From Trifolium pratense (taxonomy: Eukaryota; Streptophyta; Magnoliopsida; Fabales; Fabaceae), in NCBI RefSeq assembly GCF_020283565.1, contig NC_060060.1, positions 28,396,001-28,460,000 of the forward strand: a stretch of 64,000 nt of DNA. Direction: 5' to 3'. Shown here piece by piece: positions 35,091-46,063 of this stretch. The notes under the pieces are model-generated. The model was not told the DNA's origin and did no database searches. It worked only from the letters and a program-made list of their open reading frames with translations. The position numbers and the translations under genes are program-made. Within the stretch, counting starts at the first letter, position 1, and the number at the start of each line of letters is the position of its first letter.

Positions 35091-35900
35091 ACAATTTGAT
35101 CTTGAGTTCTATCCTTAATCAGCGTGTATGAAAATAATATTTGTTGGAAGAAATCAGCCCCTTAAATGAATCGTAGTTATCTTGAAACACTAATCCCTAC
35201 AGTTGCGTTCAAATAATACTTCAATTTACAAAAGCAATAATTTATAAGAACAAATTGTTCACATGACAAAAAAAAAGTTAAAAAAAATGGAATTCGATTA
35301 TTTAAAACAATAATCGTTCAATTTTTACTACCAAGTCAAGTAGTTGAATTATGTAACAAAACACTAACGCAGATGTAATTATCGGGAGGTTCCAGATTCG
35401 AGCCTTCCTATAGTACTCTTAGAGGGAGGTAAATTTAATTATCTTTGTAAGCATTCTAAAAAACCGTAAGTTCTTCTCTACCGTGGTTTGGGACATTATC
35501 CCCTCACCCTAAATTTTTATATTCAAACAAAAAAAAGTGCACAAAATACTTATGCAAATAAAACAAAGACTTTGAAAATGAAAGAGAATTTCATATGTTC
35601 ATGTCATGCACATGCTCATCTTCCATCAACTTTTCAAACAAAGACATATCACTACCTTTTTATGCATGCATGATAAGATTAAAATAATTTATCTTAATCC
35701 TCCTGTATTAATCAGCAATTTAACTTCACTTTTCACATAAGTAGAGCATTTCATCAACAGAGCAAGTAACAAAAACAAAATCACAAATATTATTTCATAA
35801 TAATAACTGTCATATTTCAAAACAACTTAAAGAACTTATAACTTAAATTTATTGAACTTATAACATAAATAACTAAAGAAAAATGAAACAAAACAAATAA
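35091..35900. other. Downstream region of the second Dof gene, no other gene
   Basis: No coding pattern. Probably includes the Dof 3' UTR at its right side. Confidence 0.4.
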
Positions 35901-35950
35901 ATTGCTCAGAGCTATGTCTTCCATCCCCGGATTCTCTAGGTGCAATAAGA

Positions 35951-36838
35951 TCACTGAGGAGAGTTGAATCCGGCCAGATCCGGCCATTGATTTGGAGTCA
36001 AAGCAGGAGAACCAGCACCAGCAACACTGCTACCACTACCGCCAGCACCACTACCATTCCTATCAGAATTACCACTAGGAATGGAAGTGGTGCTGAGAGT
36101 ACCATTCATGAAACTTTGTGGCCAGATGTTAGAAGCAGCAGCAACACTAGCATTTGACGTGGTAGATGAGGGAATCAAGTTCAAACCTTGTTGTTGTGAG
36201 GTGAACATTCCTCCATTACCTGCCATTTGATAGTACTGTTGCATTGATGGACGATTTGGCCCTTGTGATGAATTTCCAAGAGCAGCAGCAACATTAAAGC
36301 CTTGTAAAAGACTTAAATTTGAAGAACCAACACCACCGAGGTTCAGAGACGGGTGATCAAAATTGTGTGCTGATAGATTTGGATTCAGAGACTGGTTAAA
36401 TGCCGCAAAAGACGACATGTAACCAACCCCACCACCACCTTGATAAAAAGGAGCAGCAGAGGAAAATGAAGTCAAACTCAAAGCAGAGTCTTTAGCCATA
36501 GCAGCCATAGTAGACTGAATAGTCGGCTGTGGCAGCATTGGCTGAGACACAGAAGAATTCCCAGAGGAATTACTTGTGGAAGTCGAAGGTGAGTTCTTAG
36601 CTCTCTTTCCCTTACGACTACCGCCACCAACTGGAACATTTCTCAATGTTCCACCTTGAGTCCAGTACCTTCTGCATGATTTACAGAAGTACCTCGGTTG
36701 GTTTAGACTGTAATTATTGAAGTAACAGAACTTGGTGTTGAATGATTGACACCTAGGACACTCTTGAGGCGGCTGAGGATGAGGATGAAGTTGCCTATTC
36801 ATCTCACCTCTTTTTCCACCATCATCACCTTGCTCCAT
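35951..36838 (-). CDS. Dof-domain zinc-finger transcription factor, single exon
   Basis: Nuclear transcription factor of 295 aa, binding AAAG-core sites. A short acidic/basic N-terminus and a His/Pro/Gln stretch precede the Dof finger CX2CX21CX2C (Cys27, Cys30, Cys52, Cys55), which continues with [20 protein letters not shown] and a basic KGKRAK segment likely to help nuclear import. The C-terminal part is Ser/Gly/Asn-rich with [12 protein letters not shown], a Gly/Ser run, and ends in [11 protein letters not shown], a tail typical of one Dof subgroup. The gene is intronless, unlike the Dof gene at 15 kb, and its finger differs at several positions ([12 protein letters not shown] against [12 protein letters not shown]), so the two are not a recent duplication. 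Confidence 0.95.
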   Translation of the reverse strand: MEQGDDGGKRGEMNRQLHPHPQPPQECPRCQSFNTKFCYFNNYSLNQPRYFCKSCRRYWTQGGTLRNVPVGGGSRKGKRAKNSPSTSTSNSSGNSSVSQPMLPQPTIQSTMAAMAKDSALSLTSFSSAAPFYQGGGGVGYMSSFAAFNQSLNPNLSAHNFDHPSLNLGGVGSSNLSLLQGFNVAAALGNSSQGPNRPSMQQYYQMAGNGGMFTSQQQGLNLIPSSTTSNASVAAASNIWPQSFMNGTLSTTSIPSGNSDRNGSGAGGSGSSVAGAGSPALTPNQWPDLAGFNSPQ

Positions 36839-36900
36839 CTCTTAAACTTTTTTTTTTTTTAATATTTTTTTTGAGTGAGTGTTTTTGGAATAGAGTTGTT

Positions 36901-36912
36901 CTATATTTATAA
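36901..36912 (-). promoter_or_regulatory. Probable TATA box of the second Dof gene
   Basis: The minus strand reads ttataaatatag about 63-74 bp upstream of the ATG. Assigned by sequence and position only. Confidence 0.45.
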
Positions 36913-38027
36913 TAAAAAATCCAAGAAAAAGACAAAAAAAAAAAAAAAAAAACAAGATGCTAATCCTATTGGTTGGTTTCTGGTTTTTAGAAACATACAG
37001 AGGTATTAAGGAAATTTTTAGTGAAAAGTGCTTAAGAAGTTTAATTTTTACCAGATTTTTTAGACTAATTAAGAAATTATTTTACGTAACAATATATGAA
37101 AATCTACAATGACCAAAACAACTATGATTTTACTTTTTGCATGATTTTACCACATATTAAAGTTTGAATACAAAAAAACAAAATAATCGTCAAACTATAA
37201 GGTTAATTATTTTCCATTTATAAATATATGAAAATATTATGTATGTATCTACTCTAATATAGGTATTAAATTCAATATGTTCAACTTCATTAAATGTTTT
37301 GAATGGATTAATTTAAAATGGATTAATTAATTAAAAGAAATGGAAAAAGAAAAAAAAAAGATTATCAACAAAAGTACATAATTAATGGGAATGGATTCAT
37401 ATTTGAAATATTTATCCACCAACCCCAAAGGAGAAAAATGAATTTCTGATTTATTTTTTATTTATGAAACTCTATAAGGAAAAACAAAGAAAAGAAGGAA
37501 CACAAACATCACCTGAGACTATAGTTTGACAGAGATGAATGAATGAATGAAAACTTTACTTAAGAGTCTGAATTTGTGCTGACCAAGAATTCAACCAATA
37601 AGAAAAGAAAAAGTGAACAAGTGTGAGTGCTAAACATAGTAACCTGATGAGGTGGCATGGTCAAAGCAATGGGTAGGAGTAGGACCCACTGGAATCAATC
37701 TAAGATACTTGGTAGTAATATTTGGTCAAAGTATATCCAACGGCTGTTATTTAATAATTACTTCATCTAATTCATAAGATTGTTTTTTAAACGTGAATAT
37801 TTCGATACACATCTTATTTGGATATGTACTATAGTTATATGTTGAGGTGCACAATTTTGATCAGTCCAAAAATTAATAAATATTATTTGTGAACTTATTA
37901 AAAGTATGCATCCTAGTAGTGTATCGGTACATATTTAAATAAAATGCGTATCAAAGAATTCACTTTTTTAAATTCATCGAATGATCGACATATATGTCTA
38001 TATTTTAAAAAGTAAAAAATTTCTTAT
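36913..38027. other. Upstream region of the second Dof gene
   Basis: Probably promoter at the left; otherwise AT-rich with no supported feature. Contains short homopolymer A runs and a (GAAT)n stretch near 37535. Confidence 0.4.
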
Positions 38028-38122
38028 ATTTTTTTTTTGGTTTACAATGAGCTGGTGATCGAACCCAGGACCTACAACGTACTACCAAAATCTCTCACTA
38101 CTAGATCAAACCTAGTGGCTTA
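38028..38122 (-). mobile_element. tRNA-derived SINE, second family
   Basis: The minus strand reads gccactaggtttgatctagt (A-box-like), then cctgggttcgatcaccagc (a near-perfect B box) and ends in a poly-A run (T run at 38029-38038). A sister copy is at 49645-49735. Confidence 0.7.
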
Positions 38123-38543
38123 AATTTCTTATATTAAAGATTAGAGAGAATATATTTTTATTTTAAATGTGATTTTTGTTGCGTCTATAGACGAAGTGAA
38201 ACTCAATTGCGAGGTTCCGAATTTGAACCGGATTAAAGTTGTTCAATCTAACAATATTTGACATTGTTGATTGAGTTAAAACTTATTTGAACCGAGTTAA
38301 ATAAGTTTTTATATACCAACTTTCAGTTTTAGTCCCTCTAAATTTTATTTTTTTTATAAATTAAGAGCGTCTAGAAATTAAGTTATAAGTGGACATCCCA
38401 ACTATGTTGGCACCCCCACCTATCCTCCTCCTCTATCTATTAGCTCATATGTATTAATATAAATAGGAAAAAAAATATATATACATGCTAAAAATAAACA
38501 TTGATAATGGTATGTTTAAAGGTGTGGTTTGATTTGCAAAATA

Positions 38544-38572
38544 GTAAGTACGAGACAGTGTCTCGTACTTAC
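38544..38572. repeat. Perfect hairpin, 13-bp arms
   Basis: gtaagtacgagac and gtctcgtacttac flank a 3-base loop agt. Origin unknown. Confidence 0.9.
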
Positions 38573-39923
38573 GTAGGGCGTAATAAGATAACATAGGATA
38601 AGACAAAACAAAACTGCACCAAAGAGAGATTGAGTTATAATATTTTTTATATACGAAAATAAAATTGATATTTTCATATTTTTTATAGTTGTACTTTGGA
38701 CAAAAAACTATCATGTGGTTCATTGAGGGTTTTGTCCCTTACTACCTATTTTCTCGAGTCTCATAATTAATATCTAAATTAAAAAGAATACAATAAAAAT
38801 TGTCAAATTTAATATTTTATTTTTTAATAGATCAAACGCTGGTTATAAAAATAAGAACATGCTTAACTCTTTTATTTATTTAAGTGTGATTTTACACTTC
38901 CTCTTGTACGGTGCCACTCTCACTGTTGCTTTTTCCTCCCTAATGCTAGAGAAGAATATTATTCTTTTTAAATTTACTTTTAATTTAAACAAGGATAAAT
39001 AAGATACTGTCAACATTATATATTTTTTTGACAAATATAATTTATTATTTAATTTAATGTAGAAAAAATTTTCTTTAATTTTATTAAGAAAAAGAATGTG
39101 TTAAAACTATTTTAACAAAGTACAATTATGTGAGTATTACGTATTAATTATACAAGACATAATTAACAATATTTAGTCAAAAAGACATAATTAAAAATAT
39201 TTAGTCCCGTTAAAAAAAATATTTAGTCAAAAAACACATAATTAAAGATATGTTAACAATCCTGACAAAAAAAAATGTTAACAATTATTTTTAATTAATA
39301 CATAGTACACTAAAATATTTGTTTTTACAGTTTTATGAATCTACTATCATATAAGAGCTACATTCATTTCTAAATTATTTATAGGCTATAATAAATAGAT
39401 AATATTATATTGACAAAAAAAAATTAATAGTATACATAATGTTTTAAAAAAAAATAGGAAATAGAAAAGTATTACCGATAATACTAGAGTTAGGTATATG
39501 GGTATGGTCTGCGGACAAACCCGTTCAACCTGCAGTTCACCTAGACTTAAGTTTTTTTTATTTGTTAAACAAGACTATTAAGGTTCTTATTTAAATATCG
39601 TTAAGTCTGTATTTTCTTTTTATGGATTTGAGGCGTGTGGAGAACGAATAATGACAATGAGAATGAGTTTAGATTGGTTTTGGTTGCATTACTTGCATAT
39701 AGAAGACATATAAAATTATTATCTTTTTAGCATAAAACTATTAACAATAATAGTTTTTTTAGGTTTTTAAAAATGAAGAATTTTTACAATATCAATTTTT
39801 TAGTTACTTTTTTTTAAAAGTGGTTTTTTTATATATTTTATTTTGTAATAGTATGCGGGTCATCGTTTAATCCACTGACTAACGCGGACCGGACTAAGGC
39901 CAACATATTATAATTCATTTTCG
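38573..39923. other. Intergenic, no gene seen
   Basis: AT-rich. About 39160-39240 repeats 'aaaatatttagtc' three times. Nothing else is supported. Confidence 0.4.
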
Positions 39924-40178
39924 ATGTTTTCTTTCCCCATCCCCCGTGATTCTTTTATCCCCCCAAAATTTCTAATTTTTCCCTTGCAAAAAACTTCGGT
40001 TTATAGAAACAGACGTTTTTTTTTTGCCTTGAAAACATATTTTGGTTTATAAAAACTGAAATTTACTCTGAATTTGTACTAGAAAAAATTCGGTTTCTGC
40101 GAACCGAAGTTTTTTGCAAGGCAAAATTGGAATATTATGGGGTATAAAAGAATCACGGAGGGTGGGGAGAGAAAACAT
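39924..40178. mobile_element. Foldback MITE
   Basis: Left end atgttttctttccccatccc and right end gggtggggagagaaaacat are inverted. Inner pairs include cttgcaaaaaacttcggttt and its inverted partner at about 40100-40120. A partial third arm lies at 40404-40545. Confidence 0.75.
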
Positions 40179-40181
40179 TTT

Positions 40182-40243
40182 CATTTTTTTTTTTTTGAAC
40201 AAACCAAAATGAGATATATATATATTAACAAAAACAATCTTCA
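40182..40243 (-). mobile_element. Very short LINE 3' end
   Basis: A T run followed by gaacaaaccaaaatgagata and 'taacaaaaacaatctt' matches the 3' UTR of the LINE copies at 20193 and 22533, so only about 60 bp was inserted. Confidence 0.7.
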
Positions 40244-40403
40244 TTTGACCATGGGCTAGCCTGGTTCGTTAAATGTGCAGGTTTATACGTGCAGATTAAA
40301 AAAAAGGGCCAACATGTACCCAACTCTAGTAATAACCACAACAATATTGACCATTTTGCAAATGTCGCTATTGAGATTTTATCTATTTGAGACTACAAAG
40401 TGA

Positions 40404-40545
40404 GATGTTTTCTCTCCCCACCTCCCGTGAATCTTTTATATCCCCCAATATTCCAATTTTGTCCTTGCAGAAAAATTTGGTTCGCAGAAACCGAATTTTT
40501 ACTAGTGCAAATTCAGAGTAAATTTCGGTTTCTACGAACCGAAAG
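40404..40545. mobile_element. Half copy of the 39924-40178 MITE
   Basis: Starts atgttttctctccccacctc and runs through the aaccgaa segments of the same family, without the second terminus. Confidence 0.65.
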
Positions 40546-40591
40546 TGATACTCTTAACCATTGAGATGGCACATGGGTTTTGAAAATAAAT

Positions 40592-41033
40592 AGGTTTAAT
40601 TATAGTTTTGGTCTTTCCATTTTTACATTTTCACTAAATTGGTCCAACTATTTTAAAATCTCACAGTTTTGGTCCCTTATCCGGATTTTTATTCTCAAAA
40701 TTTTTAATTTAATATATTTTAAAAGATATGACATACGATTTGATGATAATAGATTCATTCAGGTGTATTAATTACTTACATTTCATTAATTAATTTTTAA
40801 AAGTGAATAATTTTTAAAATTGAAATCGAAGTTTTTATTGAATTTTCTTGTAATTTCATGACTTTTGATCATTTATTTATCATCCAATTGTATGTTGTAT
40901 CATTTAAAATATATGAAATTACCATTTTTAAGTACAAAAATGTGATAGAGGGACCAAAATCGTGTGATTTTAAAATAAGGGGATCAATATCGTGAAAATA
41001 TAAAAATAGAGGAACCAAAACTGTAATTAAGTC
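40592..41033. mobile_element. MITE, probably Mutator-type
   Basis: Left end aggtttaattatagttttgg and right end ccaaaactgtaattaagtc are imperfect inverted repeats. Similarity continues through 'ttggtcc', 'ctcacagttttggtccctta' and its inverted partner near 40960-40975. Confidence 0.7.
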
Positions 41034-41379
41034 AAATATATACAAGTGGATTAGCATAGTGATTAGACTCAGACATACTTTTTACATGAATAGAATTAAG
41101 ATAGAATTTTATTTGATTTTACTAATTTAGATAAGAAGGAAAATGAGAAAAAATAGTTTTTAGTTAAAATAGAGATTATGTGTGAAAATATAGGGATATG
41201 GATTTATTTTTGGAAGATTTGGTTAGGAATTTGTACGAGAGATTATGTGAGAAAATATAGAGATATGGATTGATTTGGTTAGGAATTAGAATGAGAGATT
41301 ATGTGAGAAATTATAGAGACATGGATTGAATTAGTATGAGAGAATATGTTGAGAAAATAGATTTTTTATTTATTTATTC

Positions 41380-42162
41380 GGCTTAAATGCAGTTTTACGC
41401 AGCTATTTTGAATAAATCGTAATTTTACCCCTATTTTAAAATCCGGAATTTTACTCCTCTATTTTATAATTTTTTGGATTTTGCCCCCCCCCCCCCCCCC
41501 CCCCCCCCCCCAAATTCTGCACAAAATCTGCTTCTGAACCTCAACTTCAAAGCTTTGTATAAAACTCAATTTGGATCAATAATTCACCAAACTGATACCA
41601 AAATGACCGTAATCGAGTTAGCTTTCCACAGAATCAAACGACTAAATTTGGAGTTACAGAGAGAAATTAATTACCGTTTTAGTGAAGATTTGTTCAAATT
41701 AATTATTGTATGGACCTACTACTGGTATTTTCGTCACGTCTCTCGCCCTGTAGCCCCGTTTTGAATAGTATTTACAAGTCTGGAAAGATAACAAAATTAC
41801 CCTTGTTGGCATTTCAATTTCATCGAATTTGGAGTACGATACGTTCGGTAGACGATGTTGAATTTGAAGGTCAGAATTTGGACATGTCTGCACTAAATCA
41901 AAAATACTCTCCCTCTGTAACTTCAAATTTAGTGGGGTGTGATTCTATGGAAAGCTAACTCGATTACGATCATTTTGGTACCGGTTTGATGAATTATTGA
42001 TCAAAATTGAGTTATGTGCGAAACTTTGAAATTGAGGCTCAGAAGCAGATTTTGTGGGGCAAAATCCAAAAAATTATAAAATAGCCGTAAAATTCAGGAC
42101 TTTAAAATAGGGGGTAAAATTCCGATTTATTCAAAATAGGGGGAAAAAACTGCATTTAAGCC
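41380..42162. mobile_element. Foldback Mutator-type element, 783 bp, with C28 tract
   Basis: Left end ggcttaaatgcagtttt and right end aaaactgcatttaagcc are perfect inverted repeats within arms of more than 300 bp (for example gcagattttgtggggcaaaa pairs with the left arm). Flanks TATTTATTC (41371-41379) and TATTTATTT (42163-42171) form a 9-bp duplication with one mismatch. The left arm holds a run of 28 C (41484-41511) where the right arm has only 4 G. Confidence 0.85.
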
Positions 42163-42255
42163 TATTTATTTTTTGATAAATTAAGAGCATCTAGATATCA
42201 AGGTAAAGTTAGACATCCCAATTATGTTAGCACCCTTACCCATCCCCATCCTATG

Positions 42256-42650
42256 TCTATATCTTTTTTTTTTTTACGGAAGCAAACTTATGACATTTCA
42301 TTAATAATAACAGAGGCAATACAACTAGGAATTACATCAATCAAAAGTATTGCGAGAAGCATGGGATAGAGTTGCTCGTGCAAGAGCATGAACACTTCCG
42401 TTTGCTTGTTAATGATAGAACCATACTCCGATCTATTTGGTTTGTGGCGTTTTACACCCTCCACATCCATTTTGCAATTCATCTCAACAATCACTTTGTC
42501 ATAGCCTAATGTTGCAATCCATTCGAGGCCTTGAAGTAAAGCCCAAGCTTCTGCTTCAGCTGGTGTAAGAACAAAATTATGGTAACATGAAAAAGCTTTT
42601 AGAAATTCACCTTTTTCGTTACACAGACACACTCCCATGCTCACTTTTTC
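42256..42650 (-). pseudogene. LINE RNase H (RVT_3) fragment with poly-A tail
   Basis: The minus strand encodes MGVCLCNEKGEFLKAFSCYH, then AEAEAWALLQGLEWIATLGY, then DKVIVEMNCK and near the end IPSCIASVIINEMS, the RNase H domain found at the C-terminus of plant LINEs. Catalytic-type residues AEAWAL and the VIVEMN (usually VE.D) segment are visible. It ends in a T run (poly-A on the minus strand) at 42261-42274. There is no Met-initiated gene context, and the 5' part of the element is absent. It is a 5'-truncated insertion. Confidence 0.85.
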
Positions 42651-42659
42651 TTCCGGTGT

Positions 42660-43570
42660 AAGCTATAAACACCAAACCCTAAAATTTAAACCCTAAACAC
42701 CAAACACCAATCTTTTATATTATAAGCTTGTATACACAAGCAAACCCTAAACCCTAATTTGTTTTCTCTATTTTCCCTCCATTTTATCTTGCAATTTTTA
42801 TTAAAAAATAATACAATTTTGTCTTTACTAGGATTCGAACCTGCAACCCTTCAGTACAAGACAATATTTCCAACCAATATGGCAAGTATACCCATTGTGA
42901 TTAAAATTATGTGCAATAATTGATAAGCACCATCAATTTTAAAAGTATATCATATCAAAATTATTGTTGACTATATTATTCATCACGAAATATTTTTATG
43001 TCTTTCCTGATAGATGATTTTTTTTTCTACCGGATCATAAATTTAGAGAATAATTATCATGTGAGATTTGGAAAGTTATTATCACGTGTAATTTGGAAAG
43101 TTATTATCAAACTCATTTTGCTAAATCAATTTTTTTGCAATACAACCAAATACAACCATAGTCATGTCACTAATCATATTTATTCTTTTGATTTTAACAT
43201 TGCAGATTTAATATTAACCTATGATCAATTGATAAAATATGCACTAGCAGATCAATTGTGATTTAAATTTTGTCCATAAAGTGTTAAGGTCCATCAACTT
43301 TCATAGGAAAGATTTCATACGACAATTAAGCACCATCAATTTTTATTGCACAATTTAAACAATTAAAAATCGATAATCTCTTATCTCTTATATTATAAGC
43401 TTGCTAACATAAGCTAATCCTAAACCAAATTTTTTCCCTCTCATTTTCTCTTTCTTTTTATTGCAGCTTTATATTCAAAAAATACATATTTTTCTACGAT
43501 AGGAATCGAACTTGCATCTCTTACTTACAATAAAACCTTTCAACCGCTAAAACATGTGCTTCAATTATGA
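42660..43570. repeat. Degenerate repeats flanking the telomere-like array
   Basis: Two diverged blocks begin tattataagcttg (42718, 43391), each followed by imperfect 'aaaccctaaa' words and, about 100 bp later, a B-box-like phrase (aggattcgaacctgcaaccc; aggaatcgaacttgcatctc). The spacing is about 670 bp. Confidence 0.55.
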
Positions 43571-43959
43571 AAGAATTTAGGAATCCTAATATGTTAACCC
43601 TGTTTTCAATAAATTTAAACGGCGGAATTAATCACAATTTTTATTTATTTATGGATGTCTACTTAATGTTCTTGATTGTGTCTTTAATTTTTTTTTTTAA
43701 CCTTTAATTATCATCAATTTTTTAACCTTTAGTTATCAGCAATTTTTTTTTAATAAGTAAACAAAACGATGTGGTTCCAAAATTATTTAAACAATATATA
43801 AAATATAAAATAAGCACATAAACAAATATAGAATAATTAGTCCATGAAATTCCCTATACTACTCTTATTGAAAATGGCTTAGAATTTTTGTATTTTATTT
43901 TTTATTGTTACATATTACAGCTAATTAGACTCATGCACCGCATGGGTCAAAGTTCTAGT

Positions 43960-44790
43960 TCTTAAAACTCTCAAACCCTAAATCCTAAACCACAAACTTC
44001 AAATCCTAAACCCTAAGCTCAAACCAAAAACTCCAAACCCCAACTCTTAATCCCCAAAACCTAAAACCCCAAAACTTTAAATTTGGCAGATGCAGAGTAA
44101 ACTTCATTTGCTTTTAAACCCTAAACACCAAACATCAATTCATAAACCCTAAATCCTAAACCACAAACTTCAAATCCTAAACCCCAAATCCTATGCTCCA
44201 AACCACAAACTCCAAACCATAAACCCCTAAACTTTAAATCCAAAACCCCAAACCCCAAACTCCAAATCCCAAACTCTAAATCCTAAATATCAAACTACAA
44301 AACCCAAACTATAATATGCATATCTTAATAAAAGCTTAAATCATAACATTACTTTTTGCAATATGTTTGTTTATGATGCATCGTACAGTAGGATCATATC
44401 TTCTACACAAACAATCTCAAACAGTGATATTTCTATTTGGCAGATGCTGAGTAAACTTCATTGCTTTAAAACCCTAAACACCAAACATCAATTCTTAAAC
44501 CTTCAAACTCTAAATCCTAAACCACAAACTTTAAATCCTAAACCCCAAACCTAAGCTCCAAACCAAAAAAACTCCAAACCCCAACTCTTAAACCCCAAAT
44601 CCTAAAACCCTAACTTTAAACCCTAAATCACAAACTCCAAACCCTAAACTTTAAATCCTAAATACCAAGCTGTAAAACTCAAACTATCATATCCACATCT
44701 TAAATAAAAACTTAAATGGTAACATTACTTTTTATAATATGTTTGTTAAGGATGCAACATACATTAGAATTCTATTTGGCAGATGCTGAT
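43960..44790. repeat. Degenerate telomere-like (CCCTAAA-type) array with about 350-bp higher-order period
   Basis: Dense variants of the plant telomere repeat (aaaccctaaatcctaaacc, ccaaacccc, ...). The phrase atttggcagatgc recurs at 44081, 44435 and 44774 (spacings 354 and 339), each preceded by 'taacattacttttt' and similar text in the last two units. This is an old higher-order repeat, not a functional telomere. Confidence 0.85.
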
Positions 44791-44794
44791 AAAC

Positions 44795-46060
44795 TTCATT
44801 TGTTTTTCTTCGCATTTTGTTTATATAAAATTTTGTTAGTTAATTGCCAATAACTTCTTATATACACGTCGATTTGATGTGAAACGCGAATCATCCGAAA
44901 ATAAACAGAATTTAACACAAAATAGACTATGCGATAACTCAATTGGGTTATATTATGACTAAGAAAACTGAAGTGCAAGTTTCGGCTACTAATTTAAAAA
45001 TCCTCATTGATGTTGTTTAGTGTCCTTGCTATATATGTTGGTACAATGCTTATATTGAAGAGAGAGAGAGAGAGAGGGAGGGAGAGGGAGGGAGAGAGAG
45101 GTATTAAGAGGGTCAACATGATATTTCTGATTCCATTGATTAATTACTTAGACATGATTAAAGTCTTGCTATATAAGTAATTATGTTGCTATAGTATATT
45201 TAGATGCGAAGAGGGGTTAAATATTTCTAGTCCATTTTTTTTTATCAAAATATTACTAACCCATGTTATTAACTTTCTTTCGGTCATTTTAGTTAAATGA
45301 ACTCACTTTTCTTGTCATCTATTATGTAGAAGTGATTAATGATCTCATGGTTTCATACGTATCAACAGAAACATGTATAAGTACCCTTCTTCTGACCGTC
45401 GTCCGTGGATGATCCACGGCATCCTCGGTTTGGTGATGACCGAGTTGCAACGTGAGTTGGCATGGTTTTAATTCTTAGAGAGACACAATAGTTTCTCTTC
45501 AGTCACAAAATTCACACAATCACTCTAGTCAAAGAATCAAGAATATTTGAAGAACTTCTAACAACTCATATTTCAACCGCATAAATTGGATTCAAATAAG
45601 AGATTAAAATATAAGCGGTCTATTTCATCCAACATTTCTGATTTACCGATTGAATTTGCAACCACATGCAATCTTAATTCGAAGACACACACACGTGAGA
45701 TGAAGTTTTCGAAATTTATTTTTTTTACTTGAATTAAATTTAGTTATATAGACTCAAAAACCAAAACAAACGAAATGCAAATTCCTTTCTTACATAGACT
45801 TATTTGGTGTTGAATTTATTCACTTCCATTGATTTTATCTCCAAACTTTGATCCAAATATGTGATGTACTTGATTATTATTTTTGTCAAAAGACTACCTA
45901 ACATGAAATATCTTGAGGCACAAGTTAACAAACATATTCATGTTGAAATTAATTTTGAGAAGCATGCATACACAAAATTATATATAGTATACATACTAAT
46001 TAATCAAAGCTTTTAATTCTTCATTTCAATAATCCTTCCTCCTCACTTCAAGAACATATA
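44795..46060. other. Intergenic, downstream of the LEA array
   Basis: Contains a GA-rich microsatellite at about 45059-45102. A 17-bp near palindrome ccgtggatgatccacgg at 45403-45419 is the only other structure seen. Confidence 0.4.
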
Positions 46061-46063
46061 TCC

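Noticed and set aside
41474..41764. ORF beginning with a polyproline run
   Set aside because: The Pro run is the C28 homopolymer of a foldback element, so it is not a coding signal.
43960..44790. True chromosome end
   Set aside because: Repeat units are heavily degenerate and unique genes continue on both sides, so it is an interstitial array.
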